Of a stretch of 64,000 nucleotides of DNA, positions 1 through 7,154 are shown piece by piece. Made by a program: the position numbers and the translations under genes. The notes beneath the pieces are model-generated. The model saw only the letters and a list, made by a program, of their open reading frames with translations. It was not told the DNA's origin and did not search any database. The first letter of the stretch is position 1. The number at the start of each line of letters is the position of its first letter. Source of the DNA: Chitinophagales bacterium (lineage in GTDB: Bacteria > Bacteroidota > Bacteroidia > Chitinophagales > Chitinophagaceae); the NCBI GenBank assembly GCA_020636575.1, contig JACJXP010000001.1, positions 1,240,001-1,304,000 on the forward strand, in the 5' to 3' direction.

Positions 1-2
1 AT

Positions 3-785
3 TCAAGTATATATTCTTCCAAGCTGGCAAAAGGATTTGATGTTCGGGTGGCGGAGAATATGTATATCCGTAACGGATGGAGCGATATCATGTTTGATGA
101 AATATTAAAAAGCCCACTAGGTCCTAAGAATAAGTATGTGTACAGTGATAATGATTTTATTTTTTTAGGGAAAATAGTGGAACAGATCACCGGGATGACA
201 CTTGATGAATATGCCCGAAAAAATTTCTATGAAAAACTTGGGATGAAGACTACAGGTTTTTTACCCCGTAAAAGATTTCCTGTGGATCGGATAGTACCCA
301 CAGAAACGGATGATTATTTCCGCAGACAAATTGTAAGGGGTGATGTACATGATGAAGGAGCTGCTATGTTTGGCGGCATTGCGGGCCATGCAGGGTTATT
401 TTCCGATGCGTATGATCTGTCCCTGTTATACCAAATGCTGTTGAATGGCGGAGAACTAAATGGTATAAGATATCTGAAACCGGAGACCATAAAAATGTTT
501 TCTGATTATGGTAGTGATATCAGCCGCAGAGGATTAGGATTCGACAAACCCGAAAAAGATAATGCGGAAAGGGAGGAACCTTATCCGTCTTCACTGGCAT
601 CTCCTGAAACCTTTGGTCATACCGGTTTTACGGGTACCTGTGTCTGGGTCGATCCTAAAAATGATATGCTTTACATTTTTCTTTCTAATCGGGTAAACCC
701 CACCCGGAATAACCCGAAACTGGGACGCATGAACATCAGGAGTAAAATCCAGGACGCTATTTATAGGGCGGTTGGAATTAATTAA
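3..785 (+). CDS. Serine beta-lactamase/transpeptidase-like domain, C-terminal part (5' end outside window)
   Basis: The frame is open to the left edge, so this is the end of a longer gene. The visible part looks like the C-terminal half of a class C beta-lactamase-type serine hydrolase. The tyrosine motif appears as YSDND near the start of the visible part, and an HTGFTG segment near the end occupies the place of the KTG box. The SxxK serine motif must lie outside the window. In Bacteroidota such domains are often fused behind a family 3 glycoside hydrolase (NagZ-like) and act in the periplasm on cell-wall material; that fusion cannot be checked here. A GTG at 48 and ATG codons shortly after are internal, because codons upstream (S-K-L-A-K-G-F-D) continue the domain. 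The stop is 9 nt before the next small gene. Confidence 0.85.
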   Translation, partial: SSIYSSKLAKGFDVRVAENMYIRNGWSDIMFDEILKSPLGPKNKYVYSDNDFIFLGKIVEQITGMTLDEYARKNFYEKLGMKTTGFLPRKRFPVDRIVPTETDDYFRRQIVRGDVHDEGAAMFGGIAGHAGLFSDAYDLSLLYQMLLNGGELNGIRYLKPETIKMFSDYGSDISRRGLGFDKPEKDNAEREEPYPSSLASPETFGHTGFTGTCVWVDPKNDMLYIFLSNRVNPTRNNPKLGRMNIRSKIQDAIYRAVGIN

Positions 786-794
786 TAAATATCA

Positions 795-1175
795 ATGAAT
801 AATATTTCTGATATTAAATCCAAACTCATTTTATTAAAGGAGAGCAATGAATTACTATGCATGTTTAATAACTTGGCCGAAAAAAGCGTACCAATCCCAC
901 AAAAAGATTCCGATATTTTGCAGGATGAAATACAAGGTATAGTTAGTAAACTAATTAAACATTTAGATTCAAAAAGACCGGGTAAATCAAGTATTACTGG
1001 TTTAATCCAACGATCTTTCTTAAGGCTTCAGTACAAAGGGGTAAGGTTTGAATTTTTAGAACTATACATTCAAATTATTAATAGAATAATGGAAGTGTTC
1101 AAAGGGGCATTTAGTGAGAGATTGAATGTTAAATCAAGAGAATTTATGGATCTTGAAGATTGTGATCCTTTTTGA
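795..1175 (+). CDS. Hypothetical protein, 126 residues
   Basis: I do not recognise a family. The product is soluble, with no signal peptide or membrane segment, and looks mostly helical, with an acidic end (DLEDCDPF). The start ATG is 9 nt after the previous stop, so it may be read from the same transcript. It is visibly richer in A+T than its neighbours. Its stop is 4 nt from the stop codon of the relic ricT end on the other strand, which suggests that it once directly faced ricT. A small protein of this kind could be an immunity or accessory protein, but nothing in the sequence shows that. Confidence 0.55.
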   Translation: MNNISDIKSKLILLKESNELLCMFNNLAEKSVPIPQKDSDILQDEIQGIVSKLIKHLDSKRPGKSSITGLIQRSFLRLQYKGVRFEFLELYIQIINRIMEVFKGAFSERLNVKSREFMDLEDCDPF

Positions 1176-1179
1176 TTTT

Positions 1180-1237
1180 CTATTTCTTTTGAGATTCTGA
1201 ATTATCAGGTCTTTGCTGATTCCGATACGTTATTGCT
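1180..1237 (-). pseudogene. Stranded second copy of the ricT 3' end
   Basis: Read on the minus strand, this segment ends in R-N-Q-Q-R-P-D-N-S-E-S-Q-K-K and a TAG. The intact ricT ends R-N-P-Q-R-P-D-N-S-G-G-Q-K-N and TAA. Bases 1197-1224 match 1716-1743 at 26 of 28 positions, and from there to the stop codon the two copies align codon for codon without gaps. Resemblance continues weakly to about 1237, with a 1-nt length difference. No upstream part of ricT is present, so this is a remnant and not a gene. It most likely represents the original end of ricT, displaced by the DNA now at 1238-1698. Confidence 0.85.
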
Positions 1238-1689
1238 CAGTATTGATTACATACGAGGTGCCTTAAAAACATTAGCCGGAGAAACAATAAGTGACAAATT
1301 ATTCGATAAAGAGAATTACCTGCTTGTCATACCTTATGCTCTGTTTCTTGGTAACAAACTTCAGGTTAAAGACTTAAAGAAAGTATATTTTTCGGCGCAG
1401 GCAAATCAATTTTCAAAAATAAAGATCATTTTCTTGAATCTTGATAAACAAGAATGGTGGGGTGACGAATGGAATAATAAAATAAGTATAAATTAATTTT
1501 TATATAGTCGTGGAATACTTCTAAGGAGACTTCGTTCATTCAACTGAAATTAATAGCGGGATTTATTTGTCTAGTATTTTTGAATTAAATAAAAAATCAA
1601 CTGCTCAGTATACAAAATTTCCTCCTCAAGATATTCTTGAGCGGAAGTTAAATAAATACTTAAAGAGAAATAATTTAGTTCTGGAGTAA
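1238..1689 (+). pseudogene. Broken, 5'-truncated gene of unknown function
   Basis: An open frame runs to a TAA at 1494-1496. Protein-like sequence then continues in the next frame (N-F-Y-I-V-V-E-Y-F, a stop at 1522-1524, then G-D-F-V-H-S-T-E-I-N-S onward) to a TAA at 1687-1689. This fits a single gene with one frameshift near 1490-1497 and one nonsense codon. It has no credible start: a TTG at 1233 falls inside the ricT relic, so the 5' end appears to have been cut off at that junction. The 3' end faces ricT, whose stop is 9 nt away. The product contains an aromatic patch (E-W-W-G-D-E-W) and a basic tail; I do not recognise its family. It is the cargo of the insertion described under findings. 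Confidence 0.55.
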
Positions 1690-1698
1690 GCCTTCAAG

Positions 1699-2961
1699 TT
1701 AGTTTTTTTGGCCTCCTGAATTATCAGGCCTTTGCGGATTCCGGTTGTTATTCTGCCTTTGCCTGTTTTTAGGATGTCTTCTTTGTTGTTGACCTCCTTG
1801 TCCTTGCTGTGGTTTTTGCTGTGGGTTTTGTCCTTTTTGTTGCTTTTGCTTTCTTTTTTTATCGGATCTTTCGAGGCTGCGTAAACTGATTTGACCAACC
1901 AGTTCTACAAATTCAGGTTCTTTTTCTACTGTTTTGTTGGTTACAACTTCAACCGGTTCCAGTTCTTCAGGAATGACTCCCTGGTGGTTTAATGACTTTA
2001 TTTTCCTTACCCTTTCAATTGTGAGGGGATATTGTTTGTTGCTATCGGGAAGGCTATACCACATCAGGTTTTTGAAGATGTCTTTCTTTATTAAGTAGGC
2101 ATTTCCTTTAGCTACTTGTAAATTGTCGCAATTATCAGGGAAATGCTGCAAGGCATCTAAATAAGTATCAAGTTCATAATTCAGGCAGCATTTTAACCGG
2201 CCGCACTGGCCGCTAAGTTTCGACTGGTTAATAGAAAGGTTTTGATAACGGGCCGCCGCTGTGTTGACAGATTTGAAATCAGTAAGCCATGTGCTGCAGC
2301 AAAGCTCCCTTCCGCAACTGCCGATGCCACCCACTTTGCCAGCTTCCTGCCGGGCGCCGATCTGCCGCATCTCTACTTTTAATCTGAATTCGGATGCATA
2401 AACTTTAATGAGTTCTCTAAAGTCAACCCTGCCATCAGCTATGTAAAAGAAAGTTGCTTTTCTTCCATCAGCCTGCATTTCTACCTGGCTTATTTTCATA
2501 TCCAGGTTCAGTTGTTTGGCAATTGCCCTGCTCCTGATCACCGCTTCCGGCTCCCTTGCTTTGTTTTGCTTAAGGGTATCCATATCTCTAGAAGATGCCC
2601 GGCGCAATACTTTTTTTATTTCAGGATTATCTTCCTTAACACTTCTTTTCTTCATTTGTAGCCTTACTATCTCACCTGTGAGAGAAACTTCTCCCACATC
2701 AAAACCACTGACACCCTCTACGGCTACCAGGTCGCCTTTTTCATAAGGTTGTAACGAGGGGTTGCGGAAAAAATCTTTTCGGGTACCCTGGCTAAAACTC
2801 ACTTCAATGACCTTGCAGGTGGTATCAAAGTCGGTCATGGGAAGGTTTTGTAACCAGTCGTATGCATTCATACGGTTACATCCGCCGGAACTACATCCAC
2901 CGTTACTTTTACAGCCATTTGGTTTGCTGCCATCAGTACTACTGCAACCTGTACAACTCAT
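1699..2961 (-). CDS. ricT: PSP1-domain protein, RicT/YaaT family
   Basis: A 420-residue protein. The first 35 residues are rich in Cys and Gly (C3, C6, C17, C23, C28). A PSP1 C-terminal domain follows, with the family's cysteine segments GSCGRELCCSTW and GQCGRLKCCLNYE around residues 215-265. The last 65 residues are a low-complexity tail of K, Q, N, R and G. RicT (YaaT) in Bacillus forms a Y-complex with RicA and RicF that binds iron-sulfur clusters and affects mRNA maturation; the role in Bacteroidota is less clear. The gene lies downstream of holB on the same strand, a common pairing in this phylum. Its 3' end is duplicated at 1180-1237, so the present last codons may have been acquired. 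The ATG at 2959-2961 fits the family start. Confidence 0.85.
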   Translation of the reverse strand: MSCTGCSSTDGSKPNGCKSNGGCSSGGCNRMNAYDWLQNLPMTDFDTTCKVIEVSFSQGTRKDFFRNPSLQPYEKGDLVAVEGVSGFDVGEVSLTGEIVRLQMKKRSVKEDNPEIKKVLRRASSRDMDTLKQNKAREPEAVIRSRAIAKQLNLDMKISQVEMQADGRKATFFYIADGRVDFRELIKVYASEFRLKVEMRQIGARQEAGKVGGIGSCGRELCCSTWLTDFKSVNTAAARYQNLSINQSKLSGQCGRLKCCLNYELDTYLDALQHFPDNCDNLQVAKGNAYLIKKDIFKNLMWYSLPDSNKQYPLTIERVRKIKSLNHQGVIPEELEPVEVVTNKTVEKEPEFVELVGQISLRSLERSDKKRKQKQQKGQNPQQKPQQGQGGQQQRRHPKNRQRQNNNRNPQRPDNSGGQKN

Positions 2962-3006
2962 GCAAGTTTGTAATTATTGATTACTGTGAGGGTAGATCGG
3001 CCCGGT

Positions 3007-3028
3007 ATCATTTGCGAATACAAATGAT
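3007..3028. other. Hairpin in the holB-ricT intergenic stretch
   Basis: ATCATTTG (3007-3014) and CAAATGAT (3021-3028) form a perfect 8-bp inverted repeat around a 6-nt loop. No T-run follows on the minus strand, so it is not a classical terminator. It could shape the leader of ricT mRNA or bind a dimeric protein. I see no gene in the rest of 2962-3192. Confidence 0.35.
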
Positions 3029-3192
3029 CCTGTTAAGGTTATTGCGTCGAATACTTCAGGGGTATATGGCTATTCAGCAAAGTATTAACCGGCTGAAAAG
3101 CAATCCTATATGTAGAAGTAGTTATAAACACAAGTATTTGGGCAAATCTTCAGGACAACCTCAAATCTATCTCTCAAAAGCCTCATCCTGCC

Positions 3193-4395
3193 TCATTCTG
3201 TCAAAAATACGACCTTATCCTGAATAATGTGGTATAGCTTAATAGTGAGGGCATGAAAGAGCATTTTTGCATTGGCATTCCTTTCAATATAGTAAGTGGC
3301 TTTGTCCAACTCCTCAATAATGGCCTGCTGCTGCTCTATCCCGGCAATTTTATTGAGTCTTTCTGCAAAATCCTTTTCTGTGCCGTGAACAGGGGTGCTA
3401 CCTGTTGCGTTCAACCGGATGGCCTGCTCCAGCAGGTGATTAAAATACCGTAAGAACTGTTTTTGTTTTTCTCTGCCCAGCCTGCTGATGTCTTCCACCC
3501 ACCTGGTTTGGGCAATGGGGCCGGTTTTTAAAATAGCATTCAGCCATTCCCGAAGCAAAGCCTGCCAGTCCTCTTCAGCATGCTGGACCAGTTGCAGTGC
3601 TTCCCGGTAATTTCCTTCACTTACACTGGCTACCTGCCGGGCTGTTTGTACATCTGTATTATTCCGGGCTATAAGGGCTTGTTCAATTTCTGTTGTTTTG
3701 AGAGCAGGTATTTGGATCAGCTGGCACCTGCTTACAATGGTGGGCAATACCTGGGGTTCATTTTCTGTAACAAGAATGAATAATGTATCGGCCGGAGGTT
3801 CTTCAATCAGTTTTAATAATTTGTTTCCTTCTGTTCCCATCATTTCAGGCATCCACATGATGAGCACTTTGTATTTATTTTCAAAACTTTTAAGACTTAG
3901 TTTGCGAATAATATCATTGCATTCTTCTGCTGTTATTTTTCCCTGGCTGTTTTCCTTTTCTTTTATCAGTTCTATCCAGTCAAACAGGTTCCCGTAAGGA
4001 TTAGTTTTAATAAAATCTCTCCATTCACTGATGAAATCAGTAGCGATAGGTTTATCACCTGATTTTATTGTTACAGTGGGGTAGGAAAAATGGATATCCG
4101 GGTGAATTAATTGCTGCACTTTTTGACAGGAGGGGCACTGGCCGCAACTATCAGTTTGAAGTTCGGCGTTTGAGATTTGAGGTTCAGGATATCCGAACAG
4201 GGACGGGCCTTGCTGTACATTCAGGTTACTTGTTTTTTCACAAACAAGATATTGGGCAAATGCAATGGCCAATGCCAAAGCACCGTTTCCTTCTTTACCG
4301 GTAAACAACAAAGCATGACTAAGGCGATTGTGTGCTACCAGTTCTGTTAAATGCTGCCTGGTAGTTGTCTGTCCTATAATATCAGAAAATTGCAT
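3193..4395 (-). CDS. holB: DNA polymerase III subunit delta'
   Basis: A 400-residue clamp-loader subunit. The AAA+ fold shows as DIIGQ at the N-terminus, a degenerate P-loop without the K-S/T pair (residues 33-41), LKLIEEPPADT around residue 195, and the SRC sensor region (IVSRCQL). Loss of the P-loop lysine fits delta', which in E. coli does not bind ATP. Zinc-binding cysteines are at C52, C84, C87 and C90, but the first spacing is 31 residues instead of the 8 seen in E. coli. The extra stretch matches an inserted DNA repeat (4153-4198). The protein loads the sliding clamp at the replication fork. The ATG start gives the usual N-terminus. Confidence 0.88.
   Translation of the reverse strand: MQFSDIIGQTTTRQHLTELVAHNRLSHALLFTGKEGNGALALAIAFAQYLVCEKTSNLNVQQGPSLFGYPEPQISNAELQTDSCGQCPSCQKVQQLIHPDIHFSYPTVTIKSGDKPIATDFISEWRDFIKTNPYGNLFDWIELIKEKENSQGKITAEECNDIIRKLSLKSFENKYKVLIMWMPEMMGTEGNKLLKLIEEPPADTLFILVTENEPQVLPTIVSRCQLIQIPALKTTEIEQALIARNNTDVQTARQVASVSEGNYREALQLVQHAEEDWQALLREWLNAILKTGPIAQTRWVEDISRLGREKQKQFLRYFNHLLEQAIRLNATGSTPVHGTEKDFAERLNKIAGIEQQQAIIEELDKATYYIERNANAKMLFHALTIKLYHIIQDKVVFLTE
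4153..4198 (-). repeat. In-frame copy of a CTCAAA-type repeat inside holB
   Basis: On the minus strand this reads as a short run of C-T-C-A-A-A units (CCTCAAATCTCAAACGCC and CTTCAAACT). It is bracketed by the inverted repeat GTTCGG (4161-4166) and CCGAAC (4193-4198). It encodes part of the extra residues (P-Q-I-S-N-A-E-L-Q-T) between the first and second zinc cysteines of delta'. A similar tract lies inside the amidohydrolase gene at 63830-63872, again in frame. Confidence 0.5.
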
Positions 4396-4420
4396 GCGAA
4401 GCGAAAGTAACCTATATCAA

Positions 4421-4445
4421 TAAAAAAAGATACCTGCTGGTATCT
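4421..4445 (-). terminator. Rho-independent terminator of the glutathione peroxidase gene
   Basis: On the minus strand AGATACC, loop AGCA and GGTATCT form a 7-bp stem followed by a run of seven T residues. It lies 27 nt past the peroxidase stop and just before holB, so it separates the two transcripts. Confidence 0.8.
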
Positions 4446-4471
4446 CTTCTATTTATTTCAGCTCTGAACTT

Positions 4472-4987
4472 TTAATTGAACCACTTCTGAATCTCCGGGC
4501 TATCAGGTTTTGTTTTGGGAGAAAAAGTGGCAACCAGTTCACCAGATTCATTCAGCAAGAACTTTCCGAAATTCCAGGTTACCGGATCTTGTAGTCCTTT
4601 GGCAGCAGCCTGTTCTTTCAGGAATTTATAAAGCGGATGGGTATCGTCTCCTTTTACAGAAATCTTTTCTGCCATCGGAAAAGAGATCGCATATTTGCTG
4701 GAGCAGAATTCTTTTATCTCATTATTGCTTCCGGGTTCTTGACCTCCAAAATTATTTGCCGGGAATCCAACGATTACCAATTCGCCTTTATGTTGCTCAT
4801 ATAGTGTTTCGAGGTCTTTATATTGAGGTGTATTACCACATTGTGAAGCAGTATTTACGATCAATATCTTCTTTCCTTTAAAGGCTGCAAAATCAATATT
4901 GCCATCCAGCCCAGGTACTTTGAAATCGTATATGGATGTTGCATTAAACAAAGCAGCAACTAAAAGTGACACCAGTAATGTTTTCAT
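4472..4987 (-). CDS. Glutathione peroxidase-family thiol peroxidase, exported
   Basis: A 171-residue protein with a hydrophobic N-terminus (about residues 1-17) that looks like a signal peptide or membrane anchor, so it probably acts in the periplasm. Family motifs: NTASQCGNTPQY with the peroxidatic Cys50 (a cysteine, not selenocysteine), GFPANNFGGQEPG with Gln83, and TWNFGKF with Trp138, which together give the catalytic triad. Cys95 in EFCSSKY is placed like the resolving cysteine of thioredoxin-dependent members. It probably reduces hydroperoxides using thioredoxin. It is a single-gene transcript with its own promoter box (5011-5018) and terminator. Confidence 0.9.
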   Translation of the reverse strand: MKTLLVSLLVAALFNATSIYDFKVPGLDGNIDFAAFKGKKILIVNTASQCGNTPQYKDLETLYEQHKGELVIVGFPANNFGGQEPGSNNEIKEFCSSKYAISFPMAEKISVKGDDTHPLYKFLKEQAAAKGLQDPVTWNFGKFLLNESGELVATFSPKTKPDSPEIQKWFN

Positions 4988-5010
4988 TTGAATTAATTTA
5001 ATAAGGGTAA

Positions 5011-5018
5011 CAAAGTTA
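5011..5018 (-). promoter_or_regulatory. -7 box (TAACTTTG) before the peroxidase gene
   Basis: A perfect match to the Bacteroidota TAnnTTTG element, 23 nt upstream of the ATG. No clear -33 TTG is visible at the expected spacing. Confidence 0.45.
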
Positions 5019-5040
5019 TGATGATTTTGTTACCGGCTTA

Positions 5041-6426
5041 TCACTGCTTTTCAAAACAACCCAGATCGGGTACCCCGACAGGCCGGGGATTACCGTCCAG
5101 ATCAATAGTAACAGGCGAAATAATACCCATATTAATAGCAGGCGAAATATCTTTTAGTCTGAAATTGTAGAAGTTATCGGCTGTATTGATGCTATCAAAG
5201 ATCGGTGGTTGGTTGGCAATTACCTGGTTACTGGTAATATTGGAAGGGGTGTTTTGAACTTTCCAAAGTACATGATCAAAGTTTACATTGAATGCTGTAT
5301 TGCCGCTTTTAAGCACCAGCACTTCATCATTCACTAAGCCATTTTCTCCCCAGAAAATACAATTTTGAAATGCAGCATTCAGGTCAGCGCTGTTATTATC
5401 AATCGTATTGCTTATAGTACATATGGGATCTTTATGATCAATATAGCGATTAGAATAAGTGACAGCAGTGCAATGCATGAATTGATAATTGCCTCCTCCT
5501 GCTAAAAATAAATTTCTGCCGCAGTTACTGATAAGACAATTTTGTGCATCAATGCTACTGTTTATTGCAACAAGCCCGGCGTCATAAGCATTATCGATAA
5601 TTGTTTCATTAAGCCTGAGCTTTGGATTTGCATTTATGGATGGATCCTGGCAAACAATAGCCTGGTATGCATTTTTTACAACTGCATAATTGAAGACATT
5701 ATCTTTTGATACTGTTCTGAGGAAAATGCCCGGCCAGCTTGCCGGGAAATATTTATAAGGTTCGTCCAGCCTGTCACCCTGGAAATAGACTCTGTCACTT
5801 GTATCCTTTAGCCCATTAACGATAAGTGTGCCGTCCACAACAATCGGCGCTCCTGCATGTGCATAGATGCGGCAACCTTTGTTGATCGTTAACGTTGCGT
5901 TGGTGTCAACCCACAAATAGCCCAGTACAACATAAGGAAGATCGTTATCCCAGGTTTCGTTAGTACTTATAACTCTGTCTCTCAGAAAATGGGCATTTTG
6001 CCCCCATGCTTCCAATTGCACCAGTTTGCTGTTGCCGTTGTAGTTTACTTCAATGCTATCACGGATAACAAATGGAAGATTTCCGGCGGCAGGGTCAATA
6101 TTTACCTGTACAAAAATATAAAGACTGTCACCTGCATTTATTTCAATATTGTTGAATGTTGTGCCTGGAACACCGTCCACATTTATTTTAAATGCAGAAG
6201 ATGCGCCACCCTTTAACTGCAATGAGGTAAGGCTAAGTTTCTGATTGTTGTCATTTATTATGCGGAATGACTGATAAACAGAACCGGCACTGACAAACAC
6301 GGTATCGTATTTCAATGTATCAGCCGTTATGGTAATCCTGGCATCCGGCGAAGTAATAAATGAATTTTTACGGCAGGATAGTAAAACAAAAAGCAGGAGT
6401 ATGGTAAGTAAGCCGCAGGTTTTCAT
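5041..6426 (-). CDS. Secreted lipoprotein with beta-helix-like repeats
   Basis: A 461-residue product from the chosen ATG at 6424-6426. A TTG three codons upstream is rejected because it is the last base triplet of a promoter-like box. The signal peptide ends in a lipobox (V-L-L-S-C, Cys18), so this is a lipoprotein. The middle of the protein has many short Asn-rich, beta-strand-like turns (D-N-S-A-D, I-S-N-C-G) typical of right-handed parallel beta-helix surface proteins, and a segment NKGCRIYAHAGAPIVVDG like the start of such helices. The end (DLDGNPRPVGVPDLGCFE) is the standard ending of this Bacteroidota family. The substrate or partner is unknown. Confidence 0.75.
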   Translation of the reverse strand: MKTCGLLTILLLFVLLSCRKNSFITSPDARITITADTLKYDTVFVSAGSVYQSFRIINDNNQKLSLTSLQLKGGASSAFKINVDGVPGTTFNNIEINAGDSLYIFVQVNIDPAAGNLPFVIRDSIEVNYNGNSKLVQLEAWGQNAHFLRDRVISTNETWDNDLPYVVLGYLWVDTNATLTINKGCRIYAHAGAPIVVDGTLIVNGLKDTSDRVYFQGDRLDEPYKYFPASWPGIFLRTVSKDNVFNYAVVKNAYQAIVCQDPSINANPKLRLNETIIDNAYDAGLVAINSSIDAQNCLISNCGRNLFLAGGGNYQFMHCTAVTYSNRYIDHKDPICTISNTIDNNSADLNAAFQNCIFWGENGLVNDEVLVLKSGNTAFNVNFDHVLWKVQNTPSNITSNQVIANQPPIFDSINTADNFYNFRLKDISPAINMGIISPVTIDLDGNPRPVGVPDLGCFEKQ

Positions 6427-6432
6427 TGAGTT

Positions 6433-6440
6433 CAAAAATA
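6433..6440 (-). promoter_or_regulatory. -7 box (TATTTTTG) 6 nt before the lipoprotein start
   Basis: A perfect TAnnTTTG element on the minus strand. Only 6 nt separate it from the ATG at 6424-6426, so transcription would begin at or next to the start codon. Confidence 0.5.
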
Positions 6441-6454
6441 GAAAAGAATCGGCA

Positions 6455-7153
6455 TTAATTAAATGCCACGCAAAGGGATACGATGCTTAAACGTACATTT
6501 TCTTCTGTGAGCAGTGCGGACCCGCATGCTTCAATGGTAGCGCCGGTTGTGATCACATCATCTATCAATAGCAAATGTTTATTACGGACAGCATCCTTGT
6601 CTGTAACAAGAAATTTTCCTTCAATATTTCTCCATCTTTCTACTCTTCCTTTCTTTGTCTGCGTTTCGGTATGGTGTGGGCGACTGATCGCATTATTCAA
6701 AACCGGGATATGCAAAACCTCACTGATGCCATCGCATAGTATTTTAGCCTGGTTATAGCCTCTTCTTTTTTCTTTGGCCGGGAAAAGCGGAAGGGGTACC
6801 AATGCATCTGCATTAAACCTTTCTGTTTTTTTAAGTTGTTCACCCATGATGCGACCTAACTGAAGCCCAAGGTCCCTGTTCCCCTTATACTTGAACTGAT
6901 GAAGTAAGTGCTGCAATAATGACTCCTTGGTAAAATAGAACTGACCGGAGCCTGCCTCAATATTCATTCTCCCCCAAAACATTTTTTCAACCGGATTACC
7001 CCGATGAGTCTCGAAATTTGTTTCCGGTAGTGATTCTGCACAGCGCATACAAAGCGTATTCTCTTTGTTAAGATTGTCGTTACCGCACCCGGCGCAAATA
7101 TGCGGAAACAGCAAGTGTAAAAAAGAATCCTTTATAGATGAGAGTACTGTCAT
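6455..7153 (-). CDS. comF: ComF-family phosphoribosyltransferase
   Basis: A 232-residue protein with the ComF layout: an N-terminal zinc-finger-like cluster (C20, C23, C35, C38), a middle region with YKGNRDLGLQLG, and a C-terminal PRPP-binding loop LLLIDDVITTGAT around residue 200. ComF proteins take part in the internal steps of natural transformation, and in Bacteroidota the gene is part of the core genome. It starts 1 nt after the radA stop, so both genes are surely on one transcript. Together with comEC (27170-29260) it gives the window two competence-type genes. Confidence 0.9.
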   Translation of the reverse strand: MTVLSSIKDSFLHLLFPHICAGCGNDNLNKENTLCMRCAESLPETNFETHRGNPVEKMFWGRMNIEAGSGQFYFTKESLLQHLLHQFKYKGNRDLGLQLGRIMGEQLKKTERFNADALVPLPLFPAKEKRRGYNQAKILCDGISEVLHIPVLNNAISRPHHTETQTKKGRVERWRNIEGKFLVTDKDAVRNKHLLLIDDVITTGATIEACGSALLTEENVRLSIVSLCVAFN

Positions 7154-7154
7154 T

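Noticed and set aside
1173..1175. In-frame TGA between the gene at 795 and the open stretch to 1496, suggesting one gene with a stop or recoding site
   Set aside because: The stretch 1180-1237 is better explained as the minus-strand end of ricT. The shared frame is a one-in-three coincidence, and no recoding signal is seen.
2862..3227. Plus-strand open frame of 121 codons across the ricT start and the gap to holB
   Set aside because: It overlaps the ricT N-terminus and has no protein-like character in the non-overlapping part.
5076..5096. GC-rich inverted repeat (CCCCG...CGGGG) near the end of the lipoprotein gene, as a mobile palindrome
   Set aside because: It encodes the standard G-N-P-R-P-V-G-V-P-D ending of this protein family, so coding constraint explains it.
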